Of a stretch of 64,000 nt of DNA, positions 9,086 through 17,914 are shown in pieces. This DNA is from Anaerohalosphaeraceae bacterium (GTDB lineage Bacteria > Planctomycetota > Phycisphaerae > Sedimentisphaerales > Anaerohalosphaeraceae). Below the pieces are notes generated by a model. The model saw only the letters and a program-made list of their open reading frames with translations, did not search any database and was not told the origin of the DNA. The position numbers were made by a program, and so were the translations under genes. How positions within the stretch are numbered: position 1 is the stretch's first letter; each line of letters opens with the position of its first letter. Location of the stretch: contig DAOSUR010000013.1 in NCBI GenBank assembly GCA_035378985.1, positions 36,557 to 100,556 on the forward strand. Reading direction: 5' to 3'.

Positions 9086-10336
9086 ATGCATCGTCCGTCC
9101 CTGAAAATTAATTTTTTATGGGCTTTTGCAGGAAACTCCTTTTATGCATTGTGCGGCTATCTGCTTCTGACCATATTGGCGAAGACGTCTCCGGTCGAAA
9201 CGGTAGGACTTTGGGGAATCGGTCAGGCCGTTACGCTTCCGGTAGCCACGTTTTTCAGTCTGAAGCTGTGCACGGTCAATATTACGGATGTACGAAATGC
9301 CTATCAAACCGGCCATTACATAGCGGTACGGCTTTTGGCCTCGCTGGCATCCGTTGTGATTTCAGCCGTCATCGGATTTGTTTTTTATCCCGGCCAGACG
9401 GCTTTGGTTATCAGCTTTATGGGAATCAGTCAGGCCGTAGCGGAAATCCGGGCCTATTTTCTGTCCAATTTTCAAAAATATGAGCGGCTGAATCTGGCGA
9501 CTGGTTCTCAGGTTGCAGAAGGTATTCTCGCCCTGCTTTTGTTCCTGCTGCTGTTTTGGCCGACCCGCAATCTTCTGCTGGCAATCGGCGGGATTATTCT
9601 CGCCCGCCTGAGTGTGCTGTGTTTTTATGATATGCCGGTCTCCGCACGGGTTCTTTCGGCGCATCATCCGGAAGGATTTGTTGGATATCGGCCTTGCTGG
9701 CAGTGGCCTCAGATTTGGAGTCTTTTCAAATATGCCGCTCCTCTGGCAGTGGTAGCGGCTGTCATGAATATATCACAGAATATTCCTCGTTTGGTGATGG
9801 ATAAAACACTCGGTCGGGAGGCCGTCGGGTATTTTACCGCTCTGTCGATGCTGCTGGTGGTTTATACGATGATTCATTCGGCTCTCGGGAATGCGGCCCT
9901 GCCGCGCCTGTCGAGATATTTTACAGAAAGCATCCGTTTGTTTGTCCGTCTGTTTGTGCAGCTGATTGTTCTGATGCTGGCGGTGGGTCTGGTCTTTGTG
10001 GCGGGGGTCTATTTCTTCGGGAAACCCCTGCTGACATTTCTGTTAAAAGCGGAGTATGCCCGCTACAATGATGTTCTGATGATGCTGGCGGCTGCCAGTA
10101 CTGTGCTGGCGGTCTTCAGCGTCTCCAACTGGGGACTGAATGCTACACGTCAGTTTGTTGTGCAGATGCCCATTTATATCGGCACGGCTGTTGTCAGCGG
10201 TGTCTGTTCGGTCCTGCTTATCCCTCGTTTCGGGATTATGGGCGGAGCTTATGCATTTATGGGCAGTTATCTGTTTGGTGCGTTAACTTGTATTGTATTT
10301 GTTGGGAAGGCGATTCGCAACAATCGTATTCAATGA
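9086..10336 (+). CDS. wzx: Wzx-like polysaccharide flippase (MATE/MOP superfamily)
   Basis: 416 residues with about 12 predicted hydrophobic segments across the whole length, the size and layout of O-unit flippases. N-terminal FLWAFAGNSFYALCGYLLLTILAK, and later blocks NISQNIPRLVMDKTLGREAVGYFTALSMLL and ATRQFVVQMPIYIGTAVVSGVCSVLLIPRFGI-type segments are characteristic of the polysaccharide-biosynthesis exporter family. Expected to flip the undecaprenyl-linked repeat unit built by the downstream glycosyltransferases. It starts 12 bases after the serine-rich gene. The symbol is by function class; sequence identity between Wzx proteins is low. Confidence 0.85.
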   Translation: MHRPSLKINFLWAFAGNSFYALCGYLLLTILAKTSPVETVGLWGIGQAVTLPVATFFSLKLCTVNITDVRNAYQTGHYIAVRLLASLASVVISAVIGFVFYPGQTALVISFMGISQAVAEIRAYFLSNFQKYERLNLATGSQVAEGILALLLFLLLFWPTRNLLLAIGGIILARLSVLCFYDMPVSARVLSAHHPEGFVGYRPCWQWPQIWSLFKYAAPLAVVAAVMNISQNIPRLVMDKTLGREAVGYFTALSMLLVVYTMIHSALGNAALPRLSRYFTESIRLFVRLFVQLIVLMLAVGLVFVAGVYFFGKPLLTFLLKAEYARYNDVLMMLAAASTVLAVFSVSNWGLNATRQFVVQMPIYIGTAVVSGVCSVLLIPRFGIMGGAYAFMGSYLFGALTCIVFVGKAIRNNRIQ

Positions 10337-10342
10337 GGAAAA

Positions 10343-10531
10343 ATGACAATACTATTTGCCATCTTTATTGCCGTAATTTTAGCTGTAATCTTTTTCAACC
10401 CCAAGTTAGGTACTTTTCTAATCTGGCCGATATTGTTTACTTATCCGCACGGCTGGTGGTATCACCAGGGTTTCCTGCCTCTTAATATCGGATATGATGA
10501 CCTGTTTTGTCTTATTTTGTTAGGGCAATGA
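10343..10531 (+). pseudogene. Truncated O-antigen-ligase/polymerase-like membrane protein (N-terminal remnant)
   Basis: 62 residues. A normal start (GAGGAAAA just before ATG 10343, six bases after the wzx stop) leads into two hydrophobic segments: TILFAIFIAVILAVIFFNP and a stretch containing LIWPILF, HGWWYHQG and YDDLFCLILL, which read like the beginning of an O-antigen ligase/polymerase of 400 or more residues. The frame ends at TGA 10529. Shifting by one base gives a few more plausible residues (RAMIAKKW) before another stop, and then an unrelated-looking polymerase gene begins. I read it as the fossil of a replaced gene; a genuine small membrane protein is the alternative. Confidence 0.5.
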
Positions 10532-10571
10532 TTGCCAAGAAATGGTGAAAATGTGTTCGACCTGATTATAG

Positions 10572-12185
10572 ATGAAAAGAGTGGTTAAGGACAACGAAAT
10601 TATGGAGTTTCAAGGCTACTCCTCCACAATATCGGAGCAGGATAACTGGAATGCTGCCCCGTCTTATTGTCCTGTAAATGTTCTGAGAAAATATACACCG
10701 CTGGATTATGTTTTTTCTGCGCTGCTGTCGGCAGGTATTCTCTTGCTGTTTGTTCTTCAGCAGCCGGAGAAGCTTGTTCACTGGATGCTTGTGCCTCTTT
10801 GGCTCTGCGGGTCGGTGGTTTTGGCGGATGCGCTGCGATGGTTAAAAGGAAATTATGCGCTTTATGATCCCAAAGGGGTTGTCGGAGCTGCAGGCATCAA
10901 TTTCTTTCTTACCGCACCTCTCTTAATTATTTTTTATGACCGTCCGGGGGTAGAAACTTATGTTGTATCGGATTGGCGGCCGCTTCTGGGGCTTATGGCA
11001 GTCTTCAACTTTTTTGGATTGATTTTATACAAGATTTTTGAAAAGATTGCCTTCCGCCGCCCCAGTAAGGTTCAGTGGACTTATTGGACGCTGAATCCCG
11101 GTCGAGCAAGTTTTTATATTCCCCTTTTTATTGTTGGGTCATTTTTGGCGCTATGTATTTATATTATTCGCGGAGGCGGTTTAGCTGGAGTGATTTTGCA
11201 GGAAAGGCAAGGGGAACTGAGTGCGGAGGGATTGGCTGGATTTGGAGCTGTAATGGTTTTGCGAGATGCCTTTCCTATGTCTGTTTTGATTGGGTTGACT
11301 GCTGTTCGAATTATCAGGGGGGCGGGAAAAAGCTCCTGGTGGTTCTTCCTTGGTTTTGGACTACTCGTACTTTTTTTCATCACATCCGGTCTTCGCGGCA
11401 GCCGTGCTGCTATTATGTATGGCTTGATATGTGCAGGTGCTGCGATTCATTATTTTTGGCATAGGATATCAATTAGAATGATTCTAATTTCTCTGATTCC
11501 TTTGCTTATCTTTTTCTATTTTTATGGTTTTTACAAGAGTGCAGGGATTACAGGCATACGAGAGTTGATTAGAGGACAAACAACCTTGGAATCTCTTCAG
11601 GAACAAACGGGCAGAACTATCTCCGGATATTTGGTCGGAGATTTAAGTCGTGCTCATGTACAGGCAGTAGAGCTGGATATTCTGTTGAATAAACCTTGGT
11701 CTTATCGATACAGATATGGTAAGACATATCCTCTTGCTCTTGCTTCTATGATTCCTCGACAAATCTGGCGTACAAAACCTCTCGATATGGGAAGAATTGT
11801 TGCGGGCACAGAAATGCTCTATGGTCCCGGCAGCTACGGCGAATATGCAAAGATTGGAGGGGGAGGGAGCCGTTCTACCCAATTGTATGGACTTGCAGGT
11901 GAGGCGATGCTGAACTTTGGTGTCTATGGGATTCTTCCGGCCTTTGCTGTTTGGGGTTATATTGTGGGAAGGATTCGAAAACGCCTTTACAGTTTCCGGC
12001 AGGGGGACTTGCGTTTGATTATGACCGGTTTTTGGATGATATTCAGTTTTGTGATGCTGCTTGCGGATGCGGACCAGTTGGTGTGGTTTACTATATCTCT
12101 TTATGTTGTTCCCGCCATTTTAGTTTATCTGATTTCGGATAAGAATATTTTGATTCCCGCGGATGGAAGTTTATATGGTATCTGA
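10572..12185 (+). CDS. wzy: Wzy-like O-antigen/oligosaccharide repeat-unit polymerase
   Basis: 537 residues with about 11-12 hydrophobic segments and a large, polar, presumably periplasmic loop (about residues 335-450) containing YRYGKTYPLALASMIPRQIW and later GLAGEAMLNFG, a pattern of the oligosaccharide repeat-unit polymerase family. It would polymerise flipped repeat units. ATG 10572 has no visible ribosome binding site; ATG 10602, after AAGGA at 10587-10591, may be the true start and would cost ten residues. Bases about 10,950-12,150 look clearly AT-richer than the neighbours (T-rich runs near 11,460-11,560), consistent with recent exchange of the polymerase. Confidence 0.82.
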   Translation: MKRVVKDNEIMEFQGYSSTISEQDNWNAAPSYCPVNVLRKYTPLDYVFSALLSAGILLLFVLQQPEKLVHWMLVPLWLCGSVVLADALRWLKGNYALYDPKGVVGAAGINFFLTAPLLIIFYDRPGVETYVVSDWRPLLGLMAVFNFFGLILYKIFEKIAFRRPSKVQWTYWTLNPGRASFYIPLFIVGSFLALCIYIIRGGGLAGVILQERQGELSAEGLAGFGAVMVLRDAFPMSVLIGLTAVRIIRGAGKSSWWFFLGFGLLVLFFITSGLRGSRAAIMYGLICAGAAIHYFWHRISIRMILISLIPLLIFFYFYGFYKSAGITGIRELIRGQTTLESLQEQTGRTISGYLVGDLSRAHVQAVELDILLNKPWSYRYRYGKTYPLALASMIPRQIWRTKPLDMGRIVAGTEMLYGPGSYGEYAKIGGGGSRSTQLYGLAGEAMLNFGVYGILPAFAVWGYIVGRIRKRLYSFRQGDLRLIMTGFWMIFSFVMLLADADQLVWFTISLYVVPAILVYLISDKNILIPADGSLYGI

Positions 12186-12903
12186 CGTCTTCTGTTTATG
12201 TAAGCGCTTTTTTAAAGCTGTTCTTTTCGAAGTCCAAGAAATAATTGAAGGAATTCTTCGTTCGTGGCCGGGTCGGCTTGGGGTTTTTCTCCGCTGGTGC
12301 TATTACCGGTGCCGCCTGAAATATGTCGGAAAAGGAGTGGTGATAAAGACGGGTGTGCGGTTTGTGGGCCATCGCTATATTACCCTTCAGGATGGATGTA
12401 TTGTGGATTTCAATTGTTTGATTTTCGCTGGTCCTTTTTCTTCTTCGCCTTATGAGAAGAAATATGTACCCAATTCTGATTTTCACCTCGGTGAAGGAGA
12501 GGTCCGAATCGGCCGAAAAGTTCATTTATCAGTTGGCTGCTATATCCTGGGAAATGGAGGGGTGGATATCGGAGACTACAGCTGTCTGGCGGCCGGTACG
12601 CGGGTACTGTCGCTGACCAATCATTACCGCAGTTTCTCGGAACCTCACCGTCGTAATGTGTATTTTACCATCAATGTTCCCAAAGAAAACGCCTGTTTTT
12701 TATATGGTCCGATTGTTCTTCAGGAAAACGCCGGCGTGGCGTCTCACTGTATTTTGCTGCCGGGGCTGACGATGGAAAAGGACAGTTTTTTGGCGATTGG
12801 TTCTGTGGCCCGAGGGCGAATTGAGTCCAATTCCATAGCGGCCGGCAATCCGGCTGTTCGGATTAAAGAGCGGTTTACGGATTCATCCGGAAAAAAAGAA
12901 TGA
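12175..12903 (+). CDS. Hexapeptide-repeat acyltransferase (LbH, WcaF/WcaB-like)
   Basis: 242 residues. After an amphipathic, hydrophobic N-terminus (residues about 8-40, possibly membrane-associating) come left-handed beta-helix repeats: GKGVVIKTGVRFVG, IGRKVHLSVGCYILG, VDIGDYSCLAAGTRVLSLTNHYRSF, then ENAGVASHCILLPGL and SIAAGNPAVRIKERF. The histidine in SLTNHYRSF is in the position of the catalytic residue in sugar O-acetyltransferases. Likely O-acetylates the repeat unit. ATG 12175 follows GGAAG (12165-12169) and overlaps the wzy stop by 11 bases; an in-frame ATG at 12163 is possible. Confidence 0.82.
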   Translation: MVSDVFCLCKRFFKAVLFEVQEIIEGILRSWPGRLGVFLRWCYYRCRLKYVGKGVVIKTGVRFVGHRYITLQDGCIVDFNCLIFAGPFSSSPYEKKYVPNSDFHLGEGEVRIGRKVHLSVGCYILGNGGVDIGDYSCLAAGTRVLSLTNHYRSFSEPHRRNVYFTINVPKENACFLYGPIVLQENAGVASHCILLPGLTMEKDSFLAIGSVARGRIESNSIAAGNPAVRIKERFTDSSGKKE

Positions 12904-14084
12904 AGATTGTTTTTTTTGATTTTATTTATCGATACGGGGGCGGTCCTCAGCTGGCGGCGGATACGATGATTCGTCTCTCGCGGCATCATCAGGTAGAAGT
13001 GATCGACCCGTATGGACAAAGTCAGCCCTATATCCAAAAACTGACAAAGCACGGGGTGAAAGTTCATATTCTGATGCCGGGAGCGAAGTTTATTTTTCTC
13101 GGTTCTCCGCGGAAGCCCTGGCAGCGGCTGTGGCGGTTTCTGTGTGCCGTTCCGCATTATGTTCGTCTTCGCCGCCGACTGATTCAGACAATACGCCGGA
13201 TTCAGCCGGACTTGCTTTGGACGAACGGAAAAGTGGCCTTCCGCTTTTTAAATGTCGGCAGGGCTCTTCGAAAAATTCCTATGGTGATGGAGGTTATCGG
13301 CTGTCTGCCGGCGTCTTATTACCGGGATTCCGTCGGCAGGCAGATGCAGAAACGGCTGTCTTTGGTTATGGCGATTTCCACAGAGACAGCCAGACAGTTG
13401 ACGGCAGCCGGCTTTGCTCCGGAGAAGGTGCACGTGGTGTATGACACGATTGATTTTGATGAGACTGTTCAGAAGTCTATGCAGCCGCCGGAAGCGCCGC
13501 TGCCGGGACTGGGCAGGCATCCGGCCGTACTTGTACCGGCTACCCTGATTCCCAAAAAAGGACAGGACACAGCCATTCGGGCTGCGGCGATCCTTAAACA
13601 ACAAGGGCTCAATCCTGTTTTGTGGCTGGCCGGAGATGTTGTGGGGGATGATGATTCCTATGCACAATATCTCCGGAAATTAGCGAAAGAGCTGAATGTA
13701 ACCGAGGATGTTTTCTTTCTCGGCTGGCGGAATGATGTGCCGGCGATTCTTACCCGGGCGGATATGATGGTGCTTCCGACCCATGAAGAGGGGTTTGGAC
13801 ATGTCGTTTTGGAAGCTATGCTGCTGAAGTGTCCGGTGGCTGTCACTCCTGTTGGAGGAATTCGGGATTCCGTGCAGGATGAGGTGAACGGCCTTGTTTT
13901 CCCTGTTGGAGATGAAAAACGGCTGGCGGAACAGATCCAGCGTCTTCATCAGGATTCCGCCCTTCGGGAGCGGCTCATCCAGCACGGCTATCAAACCGTA
14001 ACAGAACGGTTTACACCCGAGAATCATACGGTTCGGGTGCTGGAAGGGCTTGAGCGCCTATTGAAAACAGGAGAGGTGAAATGA
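12900..14084 (+). CDS. GT4-family glycosyltransferase
   Basis: 394 residues, GT-B fold. The N-terminal domain starts MKIVFFDFIYRYGGGPQLAAD (glycine-rich acceptor loop); the C-terminal domain holds ATLIPKKGQDTAIRAA and the retaining E-x7-E motif in HEEGFGHVVLEAM followed by PVAVTPVGGIRDSV. It transfers a sugar from a nucleotide donor to the lipid-linked repeat unit; donor unknown. It overlaps the acyltransferase upstream (ATGA) and the GT2 gene downstream (ATGA), so this is a tightly coupled operon segment. Confidence 0.9.
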   Translation: MKIVFFDFIYRYGGGPQLAADTMIRLSRHHQVEVIDPYGQSQPYIQKLTKHGVKVHILMPGAKFIFLGSPRKPWQRLWRFLCAVPHYVRLRRRLIQTIRRIQPDLLWTNGKVAFRFLNVGRALRKIPMVMEVIGCLPASYYRDSVGRQMQKRLSLVMAISTETARQLTAAGFAPEKVHVVYDTIDFDETVQKSMQPPEAPLPGLGRHPAVLVPATLIPKKGQDTAIRAAAILKQQGLNPVLWLAGDVVGDDDSYAQYLRKLAKELNVTEDVFFLGWRNDVPAILTRADMMVLPTHEEGFGHVVLEAMLLKCPVAVTPVGGIRDSVQDEVNGLVFPVGDEKRLAEQIQRLHQDSALRERLIQHGYQTVTERFTPENHTVRVLEGLERLLKTGEVK

Positions 14085-14962
14085 ATGCTCCGTTGGTGAC
14101 GGTCTCCAGCGCTTTTTACAACACGGGGCCGATGCTGCTGGATATGGTTCGGTCGGTCTTTTCGCAGACCTTTACGGACTGGGAATTGGTTTTGGTGGAT
14201 GACGGTTCGACGGATGACAGTCTTCAGATTGCCCGCTCGGTGCAGGACCCGCGCGTACGGGTGTACAGCAACGGCCGCAATCTGGGACGGGCGGCCAGTT
14301 TGAATCGGATTACGGAGCTGGCCCGCGGCAAATACATTGCCCGGCTGGATTCCGATGATTTGTGCTCGCCGCATCGGATTCAAAAACAGGTGGAACTGAT
14401 TGAAAGCGACCCGAAAATCGATGTGGTCGGCACCGGAATGTGTTTTCTGGGTGAACAGGACCAGCTTCTCGGCTTTCGCAGGGCGATTCAGGGACATTCG
14501 AATATCTGTGCTCATCCGACCCAAACTTTTCACATTGCCCACGGAACCATTCTCGGCAAAAAAACCTGGTTCCAAAAGTTTCGCTACGATGAACGTCTTC
14601 CGATGGCTGTTGATTTTAATCTTTTTTTGCGAGCCCATCGCGAAAGCATTTATGAAAATGTTCCCGATCCGCTTTACTATTACCGATTTCATATGAATTT
14701 TAATCTCCGAAAGCAGTATATCGCTCGGCGAGTCAGTGCTGCTTTTTTACGGGATTATTATTGGAAACAAGGGCAATACAGCCAAGCGGTTTCGGCTGCC
14801 CTGGCGCAGTATGTAAAGTTGGGAATAACAGCCGGAATGTTTTCTTTAGGACTGCGACGGGTTTTGATGAAACGGCGGTTTGGACAGATGAGTGAACAGG
14901 AACGGGAGTATTTTCTGGACGAAATATGTCGCATTAAAAATTATTCACTGCCTGGTTTTTAG
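14081..14962 (+). CDS. GT2-family (GT-A fold) glycosyltransferase
   Basis: 293 residues. N-terminal VTVSSAFYNTGPMLLDMVRSV, nucleotide-binding LVLVDDGSTDDS, and the metal-binding DxD in YIARLDSDDLCSPHRI define an inverting GT2 transferase. The C-terminal third is basic and lacks transmembrane segments, so the enzyme is likely peripheral. It overlaps the GT4 gene before it by four bases. Its product would add one residue of the repeat unit; linkage and donor cannot be read from sequence. Confidence 0.92.
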   Translation: MNAPLVTVSSAFYNTGPMLLDMVRSVFSQTFTDWELVLVDDGSTDDSLQIARSVQDPRVRVYSNGRNLGRAASLNRITELARGKYIARLDSDDLCSPHRIQKQVELIESDPKIDVVGTGMCFLGEQDQLLGFRRAIQGHSNICAHPTQTFHIAHGTILGKKTWFQKFRYDERLPMAVDFNLFLRAHRESIYENVPDPLYYYRFHMNFNLRKQYIARRVSAAFLRDYYWKQGQYSQAVSAALAQYVKLGITAGMFSLGLRRVLMKRRFGQMSEQEREYFLDEICRIKNYSLPGF

Positions 14963-14974
14963 TGGGGGAATCTT

Positions 14975-15565
14975 ATGTTTAAAAGAATTGTTTTTCATCT
15001 TTTTTATCAGTTTCGCCGTTCACTTCCGATTTGGCTGGTGCAACTCCTGACGGACTGGCTGCCGGACATCCGCATTACCCTCCGTCTTCGCGGGGCGATG
15101 CTGCGTCCGTTTCTGGGCCGATGCGGCCGGGGGCTTCTTGTAGCCCGCCGTGTGACATTTCTGAATGCGCACGGCATCCGCATCGGGCGGGATGTTTATC
15201 TGGCGACCGGCTGCTGGATTGACGGCATCGGCGGCTTAACCATCGAAGACGAGGTCAAACTCAGCCCATATGTGGTCCTGACAACCAGCTCTCACTGCTT
15301 CCGGAACAACTCTGTCTGCGGCGGCGGCTCCCGAACCGCCCCGGTTCGAATCGGCCGTGGCTCCTGGCTGGCCTCTCACGCAGTTGTGGTCAGCGGCGTC
15401 TCCATCGGCTCCGGGGTGATTGTCGGGGCCAACGCCGTAGTAACCAGGGATATTCCGGACAATGTGTTTGCGGCCGGCGTGCCGGCTCGTGTCATTAGCC
15501 CTCGGGCTGATCAGACCCCCAACGTGTTTTCGCGAGACGATATTCTAAAGGAACAACAAGCGTGA
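14975..15565 (+). CDS. Hexapeptide-repeat sugar acetyltransferase
   Basis: 196 residues. A hydrophobic N-terminus (FHLFYQFRRSLPIWLVQLL) precedes left-handed beta-helix repeats: GIRIGRDVYLATGCWID, LTTSSHCFRN with the probable catalytic histidine, then VRIGRGSWLASHAVVVSGVSIG, GVIVGANAVVTRDI and VFAAGVPARVI. It is the second acyltransferase of the locus and resembles the LacA/NodL/WcaF group. It starts 12 bases after the GT2 gene and overlaps the next GT4 gene (GTGA). Expected role: O-acetylation of one sugar of the repeat unit. Confidence 0.88.
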   Translation: MFKRIVFHLFYQFRRSLPIWLVQLLTDWLPDIRITLRLRGAMLRPFLGRCGRGLLVARRVTFLNAHGIRIGRDVYLATGCWIDGIGGLTIEDEVKLSPYVVLTTSSHCFRNNSVCGGGSRTAPVRIGRGSWLASHAVVVSGVSIGSGVIVGANAVVTRDIPDNVFAAGVPARVISPRADQTPNVFSRDDILKEQQA

Positions 15566-16737
15566 ACCAGACATCCAAGCCGGCTCTCTGCATTCTGACC
15601 ACGGTTTCGGAGTCAATTCGTTTTTTTTACAAAGGGCAGATTGATGCCCTGCTGAAAGCCGGCTTTGATGTCACGGTTATCTGCTCCTATGACGAAACCC
15701 TTCCAACCGAATTGCCGTCGAACGTTCGGTATCTTCCGGCCGAGTTTTCACGATTGATTACGCCCTGGAAGGACCTTCGGGCCTTATGGCGGCTGGTCAG
15801 GATTTTTCGAACCCATCGGTTTGCCATTGTCCAATACAGCACTCCCAAGGCCTCACTGCTCGGGTCCATTGCATCCTTCCTGACGGGTGTGCCTTGCCGA
15901 CTTTATCTGCTCTGGGGGCTTTATTATATGGGCCAGACCGGCACCTGCCGACTTCTGTTGAAAACCTTTGAAAAATTAATCTGTGCCCTCAGTCATCAGG
16001 TCCTCCCGATTTCTCACGAAATGGTTGGTTTTCTGGAGCAGGAGCGGATTACCCGCCGTCAGAAGTGCGCTGTTATTCTAAACGGCAGCGCCTGCGGCGT
16101 TGATTTAGAGCGTTTTTGTCCGGATTCGGTCAAAACGTACCGTAAGCAGATTCGAGAACGCTACCAAATACCCGAGGAGGCTGTCGTCATTGGGACGGTT
16201 GCTCGGTTAACCGGAGATAAAGGGATTCACGAACTGCTGGCGGCTTTTGAGCAGCTCCAACGCGAAAACCCTTCTGTTTATCTGCTTCTGGTCGGCCAAC
16301 AGGAGGAAAAAGACAGATTGCATCCGGAAGCTGAAGAACTCATTCGTTCTCATCCGTCAATTCGCTGCACCGGTTGGCAGCAGGACCCCGTCCCCTTTTA
16401 TGCAGCGATGGACATTTTCTGTTTGCCGACCTATCGGGAAGGATTCGGGGAGGTCAATCTCGAAGCCCAGGCCATGGCCCTGCCGGTGGTTTCCACGGAT
16501 GTCATCGGCCCGCGTGAGTCCGTTCAGAGCGGCACGACGGGGTTTTTGGTTCCGCCCAAGGAGGTTCCCGCTTTGAAAGAAGCCCTGGCAAGACTGGTTC
16601 AGGATGCCTCCCTTCGCAGCCGGATGGGACAGGCCGGACGCCGACGGGTCGAGCAGATGTTCGACCGCAAACAGTGGATTGAGGAAATGGTCCGTCATCG
16701 CCTGGCTTGTCTGAACCAGATAAACCTTCCTCGCTAA
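15562..16737 (+). CDS. GT4-family glycosyltransferase, first of a tandem pair
   Basis: 391 residues, GTG start overlapping the previous stop. GT-B fold: LCILTTVSESIRFFYKGQIDALLKAGFDVTVIC at the N-terminus, the hinge ILNGSACGVDLERF, TVARLTGDKGIHELLAAFEQ and the E-x7-E element in REGFGEVNLEAQAMALPVV. It shares this pattern with the gene that follows (NGSACGVD here, DGSACGID there), so the two probably arose by tandem duplication and now add different residues. Similar to the WbpH/fucosyltransferase-like GT4 enzymes of capsule loci; donor unproven. Confidence 0.9.
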   Translation: MNQTSKPALCILTTVSESIRFFYKGQIDALLKAGFDVTVICSYDETLPTELPSNVRYLPAEFSRLITPWKDLRALWRLVRIFRTHRFAIVQYSTPKASLLGSIASFLTGVPCRLYLLWGLYYMGQTGTCRLLLKTFEKLICALSHQVLPISHEMVGFLEQERITRRQKCAVILNGSACGVDLERFCPDSVKTYRKQIRERYQIPEEAVVIGTVARLTGDKGIHELLAAFEQLQRENPSVYLLLVGQQEEKDRLHPEAEELIRSHPSIRCTGWQQDPVPFYAAMDIFCLPTYREGFGEVNLEAQAMALPVVSTDVIGPRESVQSGTTGFLVPPKEVPALKEALARLVQDASLRSRMGQAGRRRVEQMFDRKQWIEEMVRHRLACLNQINLPR

Positions 16738-16738
16738 A

Positions 16739-17911
16739 ATGTTGGAAAAGACAAAAATTGCTTTTGTTTCCACAATCCCGAATACCCTTTTCTTCTATAT
16801 TGAGCTGCTCAAAGCGCTTCAAAACGCAGGGGCTCGGCTGACACTGATCACGTCGGAAAATCCGTTTTTGGAAAAATTGACTGCGCAGCTGGATTGTCAG
16901 GCCGAGCGTGTGCCGTTCTCGCGTTTCCTTTCCCCGATTCGAGATTGGCAGACTTTGTGCAGACTTACAGAGCTCTTTCGGACAAATCGTTTTGATTTGG
17001 TTCATGCCCATACGCCCAAGGCCGGTTTTCTGTCAATGAAAGCTTCTGCAGCGGCGTCCGTGCCGGTGCGCCTTTATACCATTCACGGTCTGGTGGGTGA
17101 TACGGCCTCTTTCTGGAAAAGGCAGATTTTTTCTTTTTGTGAAAAACAGGCCTGTCGGTGTGCACATCAGGTCCTGGCCGTCAGCCCCAGTCTCCGGCGG
17201 CAGCTTGTAGAAGAAGGCCTTTGTCCGGCGGGGAAGGTATCGGTCCTTCGGGACGGCAGCGCATGCGGAATCGATGTGGACGGCCTTTACGTCCCGACGG
17301 AAGCGGTTCGGCAGGAAGCCCGGCGGATTCGAGAGCATTTTCAAATCCCGGCCGAGGCGGTTGTTCTCGGTTTTGTCGGACGGCTCACCCCTGAAAAAGG
17401 CATTCCAATGCTGCTGGATGTCTTTGGAAGATTGGCCCGGAACAATCCGCTGCTTCATCTGCTGATGGTGGGCAGAATGGATGAAGTCCGTGAAAAACTG
17501 GATGTCCGCTCCTTGTCGCTGATTCGCGAACACCCGCGGATTCACTGGGCGGGTCATATTCCTTTTCCCGCGGCGTATTATGCAGCAATGGACATTTTTG
17601 TGATGCCCTCCCGGCGTGAAGGGTTCGGAATGTGCAACATCGAGGCAGCGGCGATGGGAGTGCCGGTTGCTGCTTCCCGCATTACAGGATGTGTGGATTC
17701 CGTTCGTGAGAATATGACGGGTCTGCTTTTTCAAAGAGATGACCCCCAGGATTTGGCCCGATGTCTGATGCGGCTGATTGATGACCCTCAGCTGCGGAGA
17801 AAGATGGGTGAGGAAGGCACCCGCTGGGTGCGGGAACGTTTTTCCTCCCGCCTGCTTGTGCAGGAGCATCTTCATTTGTACGAACGTCTGCTTGCTCAAA
17901 GAGGGAGTTAG
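16739..17911 (+). CDS. GT4-family glycosyltransferase, second of a tandem pair
   Basis: 390 residues. ATG 16739 follows the previous stop by one base. Begins KIAFVSTIPNTLFFYIELLKALQNAGARLTLIT-like, with VHAHTPKAG (nucleotide/acceptor loop), LRDGSACGIDVDGLYVP, GFVGRLTPEKGIPMLLDVF and the E-x7-E element REGFGMCNIEAAAMGVPVAAS. Clear paralogue of the gene just upstream. Adds one residue of the lipid-linked oligosaccharide; order and donor unknown. Confidence 0.9.
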   Translation: MLEKTKIAFVSTIPNTLFFYIELLKALQNAGARLTLITSENPFLEKLTAQLDCQAERVPFSRFLSPIRDWQTLCRLTELFRTNRFDLVHAHTPKAGFLSMKASAAASVPVRLYTIHGLVGDTASFWKRQIFSFCEKQACRCAHQVLAVSPSLRRQLVEEGLCPAGKVSVLRDGSACGIDVDGLYVPTEAVRQEARRIREHFQIPAEAVVLGFVGRLTPEKGIPMLLDVFGRLARNNPLLHLLMVGRMDEVREKLDVRSLSLIREHPRIHWAGHIPFPAAYYAAMDIFVMPSRREGFGMCNIEAAAMGVPVAASRITGCVDSVRENMTGLLFQRDDPQDLARCLMRLIDDPQLRRKMGEEGTRWVRERFSSRLLVQEHLHLYERLLAQRGS

Positions 17912-17914
17912 AGA

